Shown: in pieces, positions 43,693 to 54,389 of the stretch
Layout of the letters: each line of letters begins with the position of its first letter
Numbering within the stretch: position 1 is the first letter of the stretch
DNA from: Acholoe squamosa
Taxonomy: Eukaryota; Annelida; Polychaeta; Phyllodocida; Polynoidae
Assembly: GCA_949317995.1 (NCBI GenBank)
Contig: OX439048.1
Span: 65,911,375-65,975,374, forward strand
DNA length: 64,000 nt
Direction of reading: 5' to 3'
Program-made: the position numbers and the translations under genes
Notes under the pieces: generated by a model
Seen by the model: only the letters and a program-made list of their open reading frames with translations
Database searches by the model: none
Told to the model about the DNA's origin: nothing

Positions 43693-44027
43693 TTATGTCA
43701 AGGTGAATATCGTAGTTCCATTGACAATGCACTGAGACCGCGTATTGCACCCCTGCGTTGAATAACCGGCGCCAAATCCGCACGATGACATCATAGGTCT
43801 ATCGCGCATGCGCAGCATTTTTGAAACGTAAACATTCAAAATGGCGGGGGTCAGGATTTTGCGAAGACGATGGGTAAATAAGGGTTTAATTTCAATCTTA
43901 TTGATGAAATATTGATTAATTATCAACCCAAACACCTTGACATAAATGTCTCGTGCGGAATGGGCAGGACACGCTCGTGAAGAAACAGTCAGCTCAAACT
44001 GCTCATCGTTCACCTTTACCATTATAT
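43693..44027. mobile_element. TATGTCAAGGTGAAT-family TIR element, uninterrupted
   Basis: TTATGTCAAGGTGAATATCG ... GTTCACCTTTACCATTATAT. Reference copy for the interrupted one at 11921-12948. It includes CTATCGCGCATGCGCAGCAT, a CpG-rich palindrome (GCGCATGCGC). Confidence 0.65.
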
Positions 44028-44075
44028 TTCCCCTGAGTCTCCTTCATCATCAAGCATTCAAGGGCTGCTAACACA

Positions 44076-44437
44076 GGAGGCTGTTGCTCCTATAGTAAAA
44101 GGAAGAGCTGGCTAAAAATGCCCTCATTTCCAGTCCTTTCTTCTTATGTCGCTATAACTTGTCACTTTTGTTGCTCACAAGTGGTCATTCAAATACAGTG
44201 CTAAAAAATCCGCCTTTGAGTAGGTACCTAGTTGGGAGAAGTCAGTCAATATAATATACTATAGAGTGTGTGACATGAGTAGGTACCTGATAGTGCAGGT
44301 CTCTCTGTTCTAAACAAGGCAGGCGACTTCTGAGACTGATGTGGTGAGTGCAAGTACTTTGGTGAAGCAGTGCATGACTTGTTTAGAAAAGAGGACATAT
44401 ACTCACAGCCCTTTTTACAATAGGAGCAAGACCCTCC
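44076..44437 (+). mobile_element. GGAGGGTGTTGCTCC-family MITE
   Basis: GGAGGCTGTTGCTCCTATAG ... ACAATAGGAGCAAGACCCTCC, all internal blocks present. It lies 25 bp from the CT-rich microsatellite. Confidence 0.8.
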
Positions 44438-44464
44438 TGGCTTACCTTTATTACCATGTGATGG

Positions 44465-44641
44465 CTATCTCTGCCTGCCTCTGTCCGTGTCTTTGTTTGT
44501 CTGTATGTTTCTCTTTCTCCAACTGTCTCTGTTTCTCTGTCTGTCTGTTTGTCTCTGTCTCTGTGTCTCTGTCTCTCTCCGTCTGTCTGTCTGTCTCTGT
44601 CTCTGTCTCTGTCTGTCTCTGTCTGTCTCTGTCTCTCTGTC

Positions 44642-44728
<87 letters not shown>

Positions 44729-44755
44729 GTCTCTGTCTGTCTTTCGCTCTGTTTC
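44465..44755. repeat. (CTGT/CT)n microsatellite
   Basis: A run of CTGTCTGT and CTCT units with a pure (CT) stretch at about 44670-44722. Open frames on both strands are repeat artefacts ([10 protein letters not shown] or LSLS/VCLS). Confidence 0.9.
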
Positions 44756-45731
44756 TGCCAAGATATACTTTTAATGTGGTCAGGTTTGCCTTTAATGCCA
44801 ATTGATGGATGAAACATTTAACCTGCGGTGGGAGAGTGTTACTAAAAAGGGTGTGTGGGGTGTTTGTGCTTCTCGTGAATGGCTTTTGTGTGGTGTGAAT
44901 GGCCATGTTATCCTCTGTATGGCTGATTGGATAAACCCCTAAGGACCACATACAGTAGTCCACTGTTTGAGTGCTTCAGCACTTATTGACTTCAATCCCG
45001 CTCTATACCTGTGTGGCTAAACTAGCTAATATCCAATGTCATAGGGTAAATTTCAGCCTACTGTGCCCTGGCCCTTATCAATTTATTAATTTTATGACCA
45101 GTTCCTACCAAAAGACAAGGCACTTAAACTGACCTGTTCCACTAGGTATGAACATAAATATGTATGTTACAAATATGTCAATGCTTAGTGCATACGGTTT
45201 AAGTGAAAGTGTGTGCGGATGCTCTACTATCCTTGTAAATCTGTGCGTGTCTCTGGTCCTTTGACGTGTTAAACTGGCTAGTGGCACGTGTGTAAGGTAC
45301 TTCCGCTGGTATGCCCGCCACTGAAGCTGGTTCCTGCTGTTCCCATAGGATCTACTGGAAGTGACATTGTTTGCTTGGATATGTGACTGTTAGAAGTGGC
45401 TAGCTGGGATGTGTGAAAGGACAAAACTGCCTTTACCAATTATGGTGATATGGCTATATGCGCAGTAGAAAGGCTTTAGACCCCTCAACTTGACAGGCAC
45501 TGGACACAGTGGGCCTTTATGATGTAGGGCGATTATGTCGTAGTCAACCCGGGAATATGGAGCTTTGTCAAATTTGATGCGAAGATATAAAATTTTCTTA
45601 AAATTGACATAGGACGTTTGAGACCTATTGAGGATCCCAGTAGATTCACTCACATCTCAGGTAGCTGTTGCTAATTAACAGGTACAGTGTAATGGATCCT
45701 ATAGAGTTAATTAAGGTGCTGGTTGTGTTAA

Positions 45732-45965
45732 CCCTATGAGGGCCGCCAATGTATCAATGCAATCGTACCTGGCCTTTGGTCGGCATGATGCACTAATGAA
45801 GCCCTCGGCAATACCTGACCATACCAATCCACAGGTTTGGTACGTTCCGGCAGGGTCAGCATGATGCTACTCCAATGTAGTGCTGGGTAGAAGACTGTCA
45901 AGTACGTCATAGGTGCATCATGACCAAACATGGGCATGATGCAGTCCTTCATCAGTGGCTCTCAC
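45732..45965. mobile_element. TTAA-family MITE copy
   Basis: TTAA (45728-45731), then CCCTATGAGGGCCGCCAATG. Blocks GGTCGGCATGATGCAC and GTGCATCATGACCAAACATG follow. Right end AGTCCTTCATCAGTGGC is eroded. The stretch 44760-45727 shows no gene. Confidence 0.6.
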
Positions 45966-46084
45966 CGAGTTAGTTAAGGCTCAGGTTGCACTAATTAACT
46001 CGGGTGCCAGCGGGTGTGGAATATATCTGAGAACATAGGTGTGCTAATTTGTGTCACTGTCAAACAGGACACAGTCATGCATCA

Positions 46085-46444
46085 GGAGCGTGTTGCTCCT
46101 ATGGTAAAAAGAGCTGTGAGTATGTGCCCTCTTTTCAAAAGAAGTCACGCTCTGCTTCACCATTTGACTTGCACTCACCACATTAGTCTGAAAAGTCACC
46201 TGCCTTGTTTAAAACAGAGAGAGCTGCACTACCAGGTACCTACTCATGTCACACACTCTATAGTATATTATACTGACTGACTTCTCCCAACGAGGTACCT
46301 ACTCAAATCCCCTTTTTGAGTACCTTACTTGAATGTCCACTTGTGAGCAACGAAAGGGACAAGTTATAGCTACATGAAAAGAAAGGACTGGAAACAAGGG
46401 CATTTTTAGCCAGCTCTTCCTTTTACTATAGGAGCAACCCCCAC
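46085..46444 (-). mobile_element. GGAGGGTGTTGCTCC-family MITE
   Basis: GGAGCGTGTTGCTCCTATGG ... CTATAGGAGCAACCCCCACC with intact interior and a minimal AGAGAGAG seed at about 46216. Confidence 0.8.
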
Positions 46445-46681
46445 CAGGGTGCAAAACAGTTGTCTGTCATCTCTTCTTTTGGAAATTAAATGAGCCATGC
46501 CAGACAAGGATTATTTTCACCAAAATGTCAGATGATACTTGAGTGATTTTGATGAAAAAAGATGAGTGTCACATAATACTGAATGCTGGATAGACAGGAA
46601 ATGAGTGACAGTGGAACTTTGAAGTTATTAAATTTTGGTAAGATGAAGTTATCGTGAGTCATGGTGTAACACATTTGGGAA

Positions 46682-47302
46682 GCGATATTGGCACGGGTAT
46701 CCCGTGAGAATAACACTGCTATTTAGACGGGATTTTCTGGTACACAGGACTTAGAATTTTGGGAAACAGGACTCCATGAGAAGTTCTGGGAAACAGGACT
46801 AGTTATTTGGGAAACGGGACTGATTATTTGAGAAATGGGGCTAATGATTTGGGAAACGGGACTAATGATTTGGGAAACAGGATTAATGATTTGGGAAACG
46901 GGATTAATGATTTGGGAAATGGGACATTTTTAGCACAGGGATTAATATTCCATAAACAGGACAATGTCATCTACCATAGTACCCCGGAATTTGGGAAACA
47001 GGACATTTTGGAAACAGGAAATATGGGAAATACGGCACAATAATAAATTTGGTAAAAGGGACATTTGGTGTTCCATGTCCTAGAAAATCTTTTGCCAAAA
47101 AAAAAGAATGTTATTGTCCTGTGTACAAGATATCCAGGTGTAGTCCCGTTTCCAAAATATCATGGCTTTTGTCCTGTTTCTCAAATGTCCTGTTTACAAG
47201 ATTTCTTGGTTTTGTCCTGTTTCTCAGATGTCCTGTTTCCTTGACAATCTCGTGCGAATAAGAATCTTACTCTCACGAGATGCCCATGCTAGTATCATCG
47301 GC
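46682..47302. mobile_element. Foldback element with internal 21-bp arrays
   Basis: The left end CGATATTGGCACGGGTATCC CGTGAGAATAA mirrors TTACTCTCACGAGATGCCCA TGCTAGTATCATCG on the right. Inside, a unit of about 21 bp (GATTTGGGAAACGGGACTAAT) repeats between 46760 and 47035. The same word appears reversed (TGTCCTGTTTC) in several units at 47115-47240. No coding capacity; the frames here are repeats. Confidence 0.75.
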
Positions 47303-47329
47303 CAACACATTCCATATCCACACACAAAA

Positions 47330-47730
47330 AATAATGATACTCACCGGGAGCCTAATGTTAGCCTCAGGCAAATGTCGCCAAAATGAGTATATTTTGATAC
47401 TCAGGGTGAGCCTAGGGTCTAGGCATACTCCAGCAATACCTGACACTCTACTCTAGATTGTTTATGGCCTAGCTGTACCCTCTCTACTGCCCTACTTTCA
47501 CAGTGCAGGAGTCTCTTTGGAGACAGGCTCAGGGTCAACTGGAGTAACATAATAGAAGAGAATAGGACATTGCCTGAGTATCTCTATGAAGAGGGTCAGG
47601 CAATGCTGGATCCTACCTGAACAGGCTCAACTATTGCAGGAGTCTTTCTAACCAATGGTGTAATGCACTGCCAGAGTATCCCAATACATAGGATCACACT
47701 TTACTGGATTCTATCTTCAGAGTGGGTCCA
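47330..47730. other. Partial relative of the 9058-9326 palindrome
   Basis: 47360-47410 (CCTCAGGCAAATGTCGCCAA, AATGAGTATATTTTGATACTC) matches the left arm of 9058-9326. The rest contains GGGTCAGGCAATGC and AGAGTATCCCAATACATAGG words that hint at a mirrored arm without clear ends. Confidence 0.4.
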
Positions 47731-48061
47731 GCAACACTACCCAGTGGGCACAACCCCACTTAAAGAGTTACTAATCAGCACTGCATTGTAGGGCTTACAG
47801 ACAGTCTAAATTGTAATGGTTATGTAGCCCTGCATTTGTGGCCCTTATTAAACTACTAAGCTGTAGGGTGTATTAAGCCCAACACATAATTGGTTTGTTA
47901 AACATAAAAAGAAATATAGAAATTAAGGTCACCGTTTGACAAAAGCCCATAATTTCATACACACAAGGATTTCAGATGGTCGAACATTCAACTTCCTAAG
48001 GCAGACTTATTAATCGATGAATAGTTTATGCATTCCTGGTTTCAGTGTCCTTTTTGCTCCT

Positions 48062-48136
48062 TGGTGGGATTTGAACCCGGTACCTCCTTATCGTGACTCC
48101 TTTGTGCTCCTATATGTGCTAGCGGGGCAGGTGTTG
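48062..48136 (-). repeat. tRNA-like sequence
   Basis: Minus strand: TAGCACATATAGGAGC (A-box-like) and ACCGGGTTCAAATCCCACC (B-box-like, T-arm with CCGGG... imperfect closure). First of four tRNA-like sequences within 1.1 kb. Confidence 0.6.
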
Positions 48137-48348
48137 AAAGTGGCACTATCAATATGATATTTCAACCATAGACCTACTACAGTGAGATGTCATTGGTCAT
48201 ATGAGGCCCAGTAGGCTAATAGGGAACACAGACTGGAGTGACCATAGTAAGGAAAAATGCCCATAGCAAGGACAAATGTCCACAATGTCCTCAGTAAGTA
48301 TGGCACAGTCCTACTTATATGCCTAATGCAACCTGGCTCACCAGTTGT

Positions 48349-48420
48349 AGAGGTGGCACAGCGTTAGGATTCTAGCTTTGCATGTGAGGGGTCTCAGGTT
48401 CAAGTCTAGGTGGTGCTGAG
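48349..48420 (+). repeat. tRNA-like sequence
   Basis: GTGGCACAGCGTTAGGATTC (A-box-like at 48354) and CAGGTTCAAGTCTAGG (B-box-like at 48397-48407). It is followed by CATTTTTCTTTTTTTCAG, a T-rich stretch such as terminates Pol III transcripts. Confidence 0.6.
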
Positions 48421-48616
48421 AAACATTTTTCTTTTTTTCAGTTTAATAGGAAACATCTCATCTATTGCAGTGTAAGACCTAACTTTGTAACTAATTGAAA
48501 AAGATGCTTGCTTAAAAACTGACAGAATCTTCAATGTCTGCCAAGTCAGAAAATAGCAAGAAAATAAATCGTTTGCATAACAAAATATTTCGGGTTGAAA
48601 ACTTGCACCTTTTGAA

Positions 48617-48700
48617 GAGCATCCCTGGGCTGGAATCGAACTCAGGACCTTCTCCTATGAAGGTAAACATGTTACCACTACACCATCTTGACTGTGCTGA
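48617..48700 (-). repeat. tRNA-like sequence
   Basis: Minus strand: GATGGTGTAGTGGTAACATG (A-box, Gly/Glu-tRNA-like), ACCTTCATAGGAGAAGGT (anticodon-arm-like hairpin, loop one base too long) and GAGTTCGATTCC (B-box). Best preserved of the group, but not a canonical tRNA. Confidence 0.6.
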
Positions 48701-49071
48701 AAGTTCTCCACTTGAAATCTCATATGATCTGCTCCCTCTGTGTGTTGAAATCTGGTATTCTACTTTTTTCCAAGCCCCAAAACATTAGAAATATGCCTGG
48801 GACCATATGTTACTTTTATATTTACTGCAAAGCTATGATCATACTTTTAGTGATTAATTCCTATTATATTCCAATATAGATAAGATTACATTCTTAGATA
48901 TCATGGTTCTAAGGACTAGAGGATAATAGAAAGGATATTGAGTATGTGCAAGAATGGGTGAGCAGGGGGGGGGGGCTTAATAGGGAAAAATCTTCTCACA
49001 ACCCCATTATGAATGCATATCCATGCTCAAATTGTAGCAATAAGATTGACTTACCGAGAAGGACTTTACAA

Positions 49072-49145
49072 AAAATCTCAATGGGGCTTGAACTCACCAC
49101 CTTCAGATGCAGATTTCAGTGCCATATCAACTGAGCTAATGAGGC
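49072..49145 (-). repeat. tRNA-like sequence
   Basis: Minus strand: TTAGCTCAGTTGATATGGC (A-box), then GTGAGTTCAAGCCCCA (B-box) at normal spacing. CTCA at the 5' side can pair with TGAG at the 3' side. Confidence 0.6.
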
Positions 49146-49194
49146 ACATGGTGTGGTGGGTGCTAGGATATGATATAATCTCAGACATGAGTGT

Positions 49195-49425
49195 AAGGGC
49201 TAGACCCCTGCTTTGCTGGAGTATTCAGATAGATTCAGACTGAGTATGGCACCATGCCTGAGCCTTGTGCCATACTCATGCTGATCCTTTTTCCCAATGT
49301 GTGGCATTGAAGCAGGCTCAGCATGAGTATGGCATGTCAGGGGAGAGCCTCTAGCAGAGGCTCTCATGATACTCAGACAGCACAAGAGACTAGGTGAAAC
49401 TCAGGCTGATCCTCTTTTTTCTGTC
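49195..49425. repeat. Complex imperfect palindromes
   Basis: GCACCATGCCTGAGCC, TGTGCCATACTCATGCTGA, CAGCATGAGTATGGCATG and GAGAGCCTCTAGCAGAGGCTCTC. Several nested inverted repeats share GAGTATGGCA. It resembles the CTGAGTAT-rich palindromes at 9058 and 47360 in style. Confidence 0.5.
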
Positions 49426-49846
49426 AGTGCAGGTAGTTAGAGGTTCCTCATGCAGTCAACCCAAGGCTGAATTAAAAGGCAGTGTAGAATGACTCCTCGG
49501 TACAACTGGAAACCTTCTTAATCATGCTGACTGTATCATTCTGGTTACAGCTAAGAAACACCCTACAGGTTATTTTGTAACTTTTATGCAGTACAAGTGT
49601 ATATGGGTGCCAAGCCTGAGACCAGTAAGTAGGGGTGTAGTCATGGTAACTGCCACTTGTACACACGTGTATGGCCATATGTAATAAGGGGCACTATCTG
49701 GGCCTGTAACCATGGAAATCAGCATTCCAGGAGGTGCAGTCACCAACTTGTGTAATTACCTGACAGACCATTGTCACACAATAAACTGCCCTTCACCTAA
49801 TTAGTTTCAGCTGCAGGGCACCAAAGTGTAGCTGAAGGAGACAATA

Positions 49847-50068
49847 CCCAGCAAATTGTCGTGAGTCCTCGTCAACCTGTGTGAAGTGGCTCACACATGT
49901 TGTTAGATGGAACACGACGTCGTTATAGCACAAGATCACCAGGAATAGTAATTGCTATGCCACGTGAGTCAAACACACAGTGGCGAAAGATGACGAAATG
50001 AGTTATCACTCAAAAAGGAGTCACCATTGATGACCAATCATGGCGACAGATGACGTCAATTTGCTGGG
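49847..50068. mobile_element. CCCAGCAAATT element, 222-bp form, TA duplication
   Basis: CCCAGCAAATTGTCGTGAGT ... GACGTCAATTTGCTGGG with TA at 49845-49846 and 50069-50070. Very close to 25646-25867 in length and content. Gives the ground state of the family without internal arrays. Confidence 0.85.
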
Positions 50069-50784
50069 TACTATACCTACAGCCGGACAAACAGCCCTTG
50101 CAATGATGATTTGGCTCCGCAGGGCATTTCTGAAGATACTACGACTAAACACAGATGCTATGACTACAGCTCCCAATGCTATGTCTATTGATTCTTTCTG
50201 GACTAACCGTGAAAGAAAAGTGTATTTCCAAGATGTGATTGTGCTGTTTGACTGTTGTTGTACAGTCTTCATACTGTAACCAGTGCAATCAGTCTAATCA
50301 TCTAGTGCATCATCTAAACCTTTTTTTAGTTATCTTTATAGAAATAGACAGTGCAGAGATACCACATAAAGTATTGCATGTATAAAGTAAGAATGCCCAG
50401 TAAATAAAATGCAATTCATGAATTTGATGGAAAATGTATTAGATGCAACTTTCCTTTCCCAGATTTTTTTCTAACCATAGATATCTTGGTTGCAACCAAA
50501 TATGACTTATTGAATATCATAATTGATCATGAGATGAATAAAGAGGTAAATATCGATAATCATGTGTAAAATTGAAGATTTCTTGCCTCCCCTGGTTATT
50601 GCACTGATACCCGCAGGGTGTGATGAAGGCGTATATGGATTTACCAGGGTCGGGGGGATTCGTGCAGCATGAACTGCTCTCAGTTTTAATATCCTGTCTG
50701 TTAATGAAAACACAACAGGGCACAAATGCACTATGTTCTGTATATTATCTCAACCAATGCATCAGCGCACCAGTGGCCACTTAC

Positions 50785-50960
50785 TCTTTAAGGGTCGCTC
50801 ATACAGGAGCGTATCATGACCGTTTGTCATCATGATGCACAAATGAGCTGCTGGTGAGTTTGTTTACCAGTACTTCATCAGAGCATTATGCCAACTCTCA
50901 TTCAATCATGCAGGATTGGCATGATGCATCAATGCAACCCTGGTGTGTTACCCGCCAGGG
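50785..50960. mobile_element. TTAA-family MITE remnant
   Basis: CTCTTTAAGGGTCGCTCATA, GTCATCATGATGCACAAATG and CCTGGTGTGTTACCCGCCAGGG. Confidence 0.5.
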
Positions 50961-50980
50961 GGTCGTTACACAATCACAGA

Positions 50981-51135
50981 AAGTGACGCTGTTTAGCAGA
51001 TTATCACAAAAACCTTTACACAATACAATTGACGCTGTTACTTCTCCTCCATATTGTGACGCTGTTGAACAGCGACAAAAGAGTTGCTACACAATGAAAA
51101 AAAGGTGATGCTGTTCTCCCTAAGTGATGCTGTTT
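50981..51135. repeat. GTGACGCTGTT repeats
   Basis: Five copies of GTGACGCTGTT / TTGACGCTGTT / GTGATGCTGTT at irregular spacing (about 50983, 51029, 51057, 51106, 51124), between ACACAATCACA-like words. Confidence 0.6.
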
Positions 51136-51435
51136 AGATCCGGTTACAACACAGGTACTGTATCTAAAATATTATCAATATTCTATGAGGATCTATGATA
51201 GATAAGGTCATTGAATGGCATTAATGAGGTCAGGAAATTAAGTGCAGATATTGATAATGCCAGATTTTTTTGATTTTTTTCCCAACAGTATCCGTAGGCT
51301 CCCCGGCTTTCTAGTCTTATTAGAGCTTGGAGTTTGTTATATTGGTTTCTAATTCACCCCAAATCTTTGAAATTCCATTATCAGTACACACCAGGTGCCA
51401 ACGGGCAGCCATCACCAGGGATTTATTGGGATAAG

Positions 51436-51795
51436 TTATGCACTTCTCTGTGGTACTCAGATCTCCCACAGGTTCACTTCTCTCTGGTATTCAGATCTCC
51501 CAGAGGTTCACTTCTCTGTGGTACTCAGATCTCCCACAGGTTCACTTCTCTGTGGTACTCAGATCTCCCACAGGTTCACTTCTCTCTTGTATTCAGATCT
51601 CCCACTTCTCTGTGGTACTCAGATCTCCCACAGGTTCACTTCTCTCTGGTATTCAGATCTCCCACTTCTCTGTGGTACTCAGATCTCCCACAGGTTCACT
51701 TCTCTCTGGTATTCAGATCTCTGATGGGTTCACTTCTCCATGGTACCCAGTTCTCCTATGGGTTCACTTCTCCATGGTACTCACTTCTCCAGTAA
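51436..51795. repeat. Minisatellite, 34-bp and 26-bp units
   Basis: The unit CTTCTCTGTGGTACTCAGAT + CTCCCACAGGTTCA (34 bp) is repeated about 10 times. From about 51575 it alternates with a 26-bp unit lacking AGGTTCA-type sequence, giving a 60-bp higher-order repeat. All three plus frames are open because the unit lacks stops; these are not proteins I can support. Confidence 0.85.
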
Positions 51796-52274
51796 CAGTT
51801 TAGCCGTTTACAGCTAAATATTGTACAGTTGTTTTTTAACATAGGGCAAAAGATTAAAGGTGTGTTTCCATTAACATAACTTGAAAAGGTAGGGTCGGTA
51901 GGTCAGATTTTTTTTTTTTTTTTTAATTTCTTTTTATTACATTTATATAGGAAATTTTCGGGCACTTATCAATGGATGTATCAAATTCTTTAAATTCATT
52001 GTAAATAATGATGGGAAAATGACAACTGTGAGAGAGGAGAAGAACAAGAAAAGGATACAGGAAAAATCCCAAAAAAGCAATGAAAGCTTTCTTTAAAATA
52101 TAAAAAAAAAATGAGACAAAATTCTTCAAAGTCCAAAAAAAACAACTTTTTGGCCCTGTTTTGCTAAGGTCGGTCAGGTAACTGGAACAAACGTTTTTTT
52201 TTTTATATGGCCCAGTGTATCTTTTTTTTTCATTCTCCATGTAACCCTATTGATTCATAGAAGAGCACACTTTA

Positions 52275-52390
52275 AGGAATACTTGTTGAATCCACCAGAC
52301 TTACTGGTATTTATAAGGAAATTCCTTGAAAATAATGATGGATCTCTGGCAATTTTGGGACAAGAGGTTCACCGTTTTTTCACGTACACT
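52275..52390 (+). repeat. Copy 6 of the AATCTCTGTGAAAATA module, decayed
   Basis: CTTGTTGAATCCACCAGACT and GAAAATAATGATGGATCTCTGG then CAATTTTGGGACAAGAGG. Outside both segmental duplicates. The open frame of the other copies is broken here. The flanks 51800-52270 and 52400-53030 contain poly-T/poly-A and no gene. Confidence 0.45.
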
Positions 52391-53031
52391 CTCATCCCCA
52401 ACTGTTGATCGGCGCCAACTACCCCTGTAAGTAGGCAGTCGAACCACCCGTAGCTACAGCCCTATATATACATCCAGTATAGGCCTTCATGCCTATACAA
52501 GGTAATACTCTTACCGGGATCCTTATGTCATGGCTGATACGAATGTCACTAAAGATTAGTACTAGAACTACCGTATTCAATGGGGGCATTGAATACAATG
52601 TGTCTGTATTCAATGGGTGTCCGCCATCTTGGATTTTGAACAGATCTGAGCTGTTTTTCTTTATTTAAAGGCAAATTTATTCCCTTGTCATGGACATTTG
52701 CTTATATTTATTCAATAGTCCTGTGTCTTATGTGTCCCATACCTTACGACATCCCATCCGAATAGATGGACTTATTCAGACTAGTATATCGCTTGGCTAC
52801 CCTTGGCATGAGGCACACAATCTACTAGACAGTCAACAGGTGAAGGACATGATCTCCAATCACTTTTTACTTAGTGTGAGAGCCGTCCCTGCATGCTGGC
52901 ACCCAGACCCATGTCCTCATGCCTCTTTGTCCTGAAGCTGAATGGCTGAGGTAGCATGTCTGAGGGAATCTGTGAGAAACTCTACACGTCTGGATGTCTC
53001 TACCTTAGACAAACACACCCATGATCTAGTC

Positions 53032-53280
53032 CTGGAAAACATTTCTAAAGATAGTACAACTAGACCCCTTCAAATTTTAGTGGGGTGCCTCACTCTGAAG
53101 CAATTACAGTAAAACTTCTAGTGGTCACTAATGATTGCACTGGTACAACTGCCTATGTCATACAGAGCAATAGTAGGACATTACCTATAATAACCCATTC
53201 TAATTCTGAGGGTTCCAAATTGTAGTGCCTGAGTGCAGTCGTACCATCCTGAGAAATGTCCTCCTGAGAAATGTCCTCTA
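53032..53280. mobile_element. GGAAGGCATTTCT-family MITE
   Basis: CCTGGAAAACATTTCTAAAG ... GTACCATCCTGAGAAATGTCC, with the right terminus locally duplicated (CTCCTGAGAAATGTCCTC). Confidence 0.65.
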
Positions 53281-53299
53281 GTTAACCCCAGTCTTTGGC

Positions 53300-53640
53300 T
53301 ACCAGGATGCAGTGGGATTTGGTTCCATCTATGCTTTTACTTTGAAATCTAACAATGCTTTGGTAGATAATAGAGATTTATCTACAAGGAGACACGTAGG
53401 CATAAGGTTGAATGTTCCTAGGTCCAATAAAACTATTGTTATGAAATCAGCCCTGTATAGGGCCATTTCCAGGTGGAACTCCCTTAAACCGGAGTATACT
53501 ATCATTAAAAATTTAAATACCTTCAAAATACAGATTAAGAAAAACTACAATTCATGTTTTATGTAATGGTTTTATTGTAACACATTGAGAATTCAATATA
53601 ATTGGGAATTCTGAATGATTTGCAACGACATTGAAATGCA
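53300..53640 (+). pseudogene. LINE ORF2 C-terminus and 3' UTR, plus strand
   Basis: The frame 53312-53566 carries STRRHVGIRLNVPRSNKT, SRWNSLKPEYTIIKNLN and TFKIQIKKN. This is the general pattern (R..lnVPR...WNSLP...FK..LK) of the end of many non-LTR retrotransposon polyproteins. A stop and a short AT-rich 3' region follow. It differs from the minus-strand LINE family at 35-39 kb, so it is a second LINE family. Everything upstream is missing. Confidence 0.6.
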
Positions 53641-53654
53641 ATACAAAATATTTG

Positions 53655-53880
53655 AATCAAAGCATTTCTGTTTTTTTAAGAAACAATTTAACTTTATTTG
53701 CCCAAAGATAGTTGTACATTCATGCTGTTACATATGTAGATTAAACACATTATTATGATTTCAATCATATTAGACTCACAAATATTTGATCTCGCACCAT
53801 AGACAATTATATCTTGTTTATATAAGTATACCATGTATTTCTGAAGCTATAAGCTCGATAGAATCACACTCAGAAGGACA
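53655..53880 (-). mobile_element. 3' end of the 35-kb LINE family
   Basis: TTTAAGAAACAATTTAACTTTATTTGCCC matches the 3' end at 35702-35745 (GAAACAGTTTAAACTTTATTTAGCC); the poly-T marks the 3' end on the minus strand. Only untranslated sequence remains. Confidence 0.55.
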
Positions 53881-54389
53881 TTGACAATCCCTTTTCTATT
53901 TATAGATTCACTTGAGTATTCCCCACCTCCCTGTCATCTTGGTTTTCAGGAAACGTGTCACTTTCTCACCACCAACCCTTACAGGGTGGCTTATACAGCA
54001 GAACGAGGTAGTCCCACAGGAAACATGGCTAGTCCTGCCAATAATGCCAAACCCATCCCTGATACCGATATCCTAACCCACAATTTACCATGACAACTCA
54101 GGGGAAAACAGGGAATGCAGGATCACATTGAATGCTGCTTACAAGGGAATACATTGAAGTTGGAACTTTGAAGTTCCTTTTGAACTGTGTGTGGTCATGT
54201 AAAGAGAGAATTTACATGAAGGTCTACTCAAGAAAAATAAATTCAGACGGTAAAGTTAGCAGGGCCAGTATAATAGGACATTATAGTAGACAGGTGGATA
54301 TGGTTTACGAAATGCTATACATGCTGTCCTTATCCCTTAAATTGCACCTACGTACATTATTCAGAGGACAACGCCTACATCTGGGCACT

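Noticed and set aside
43357..43735. Open frames of 93 and 73 codons
   Set aside because: Same reason: simple CTCTGT repeat.
44341..44963. Open frames of 95-170 codons on both strands
   Set aside because: They translate a (CTGT/CT) microsatellite into Leu/Ser/Cys or Arg/Glu/Thr/Asp runs; there is no independent coding evidence.
48617..48700. Functional tRNA gene
   Set aside because: The anticodon loop is one base too long and T-arm and acceptor pairing are poor.
51334..51803. Three overlapping frames of 109-153 codons with protein-like repeats
   Set aside because: The 34/26-bp minisatellite unit simply lacks stops in all plus frames.
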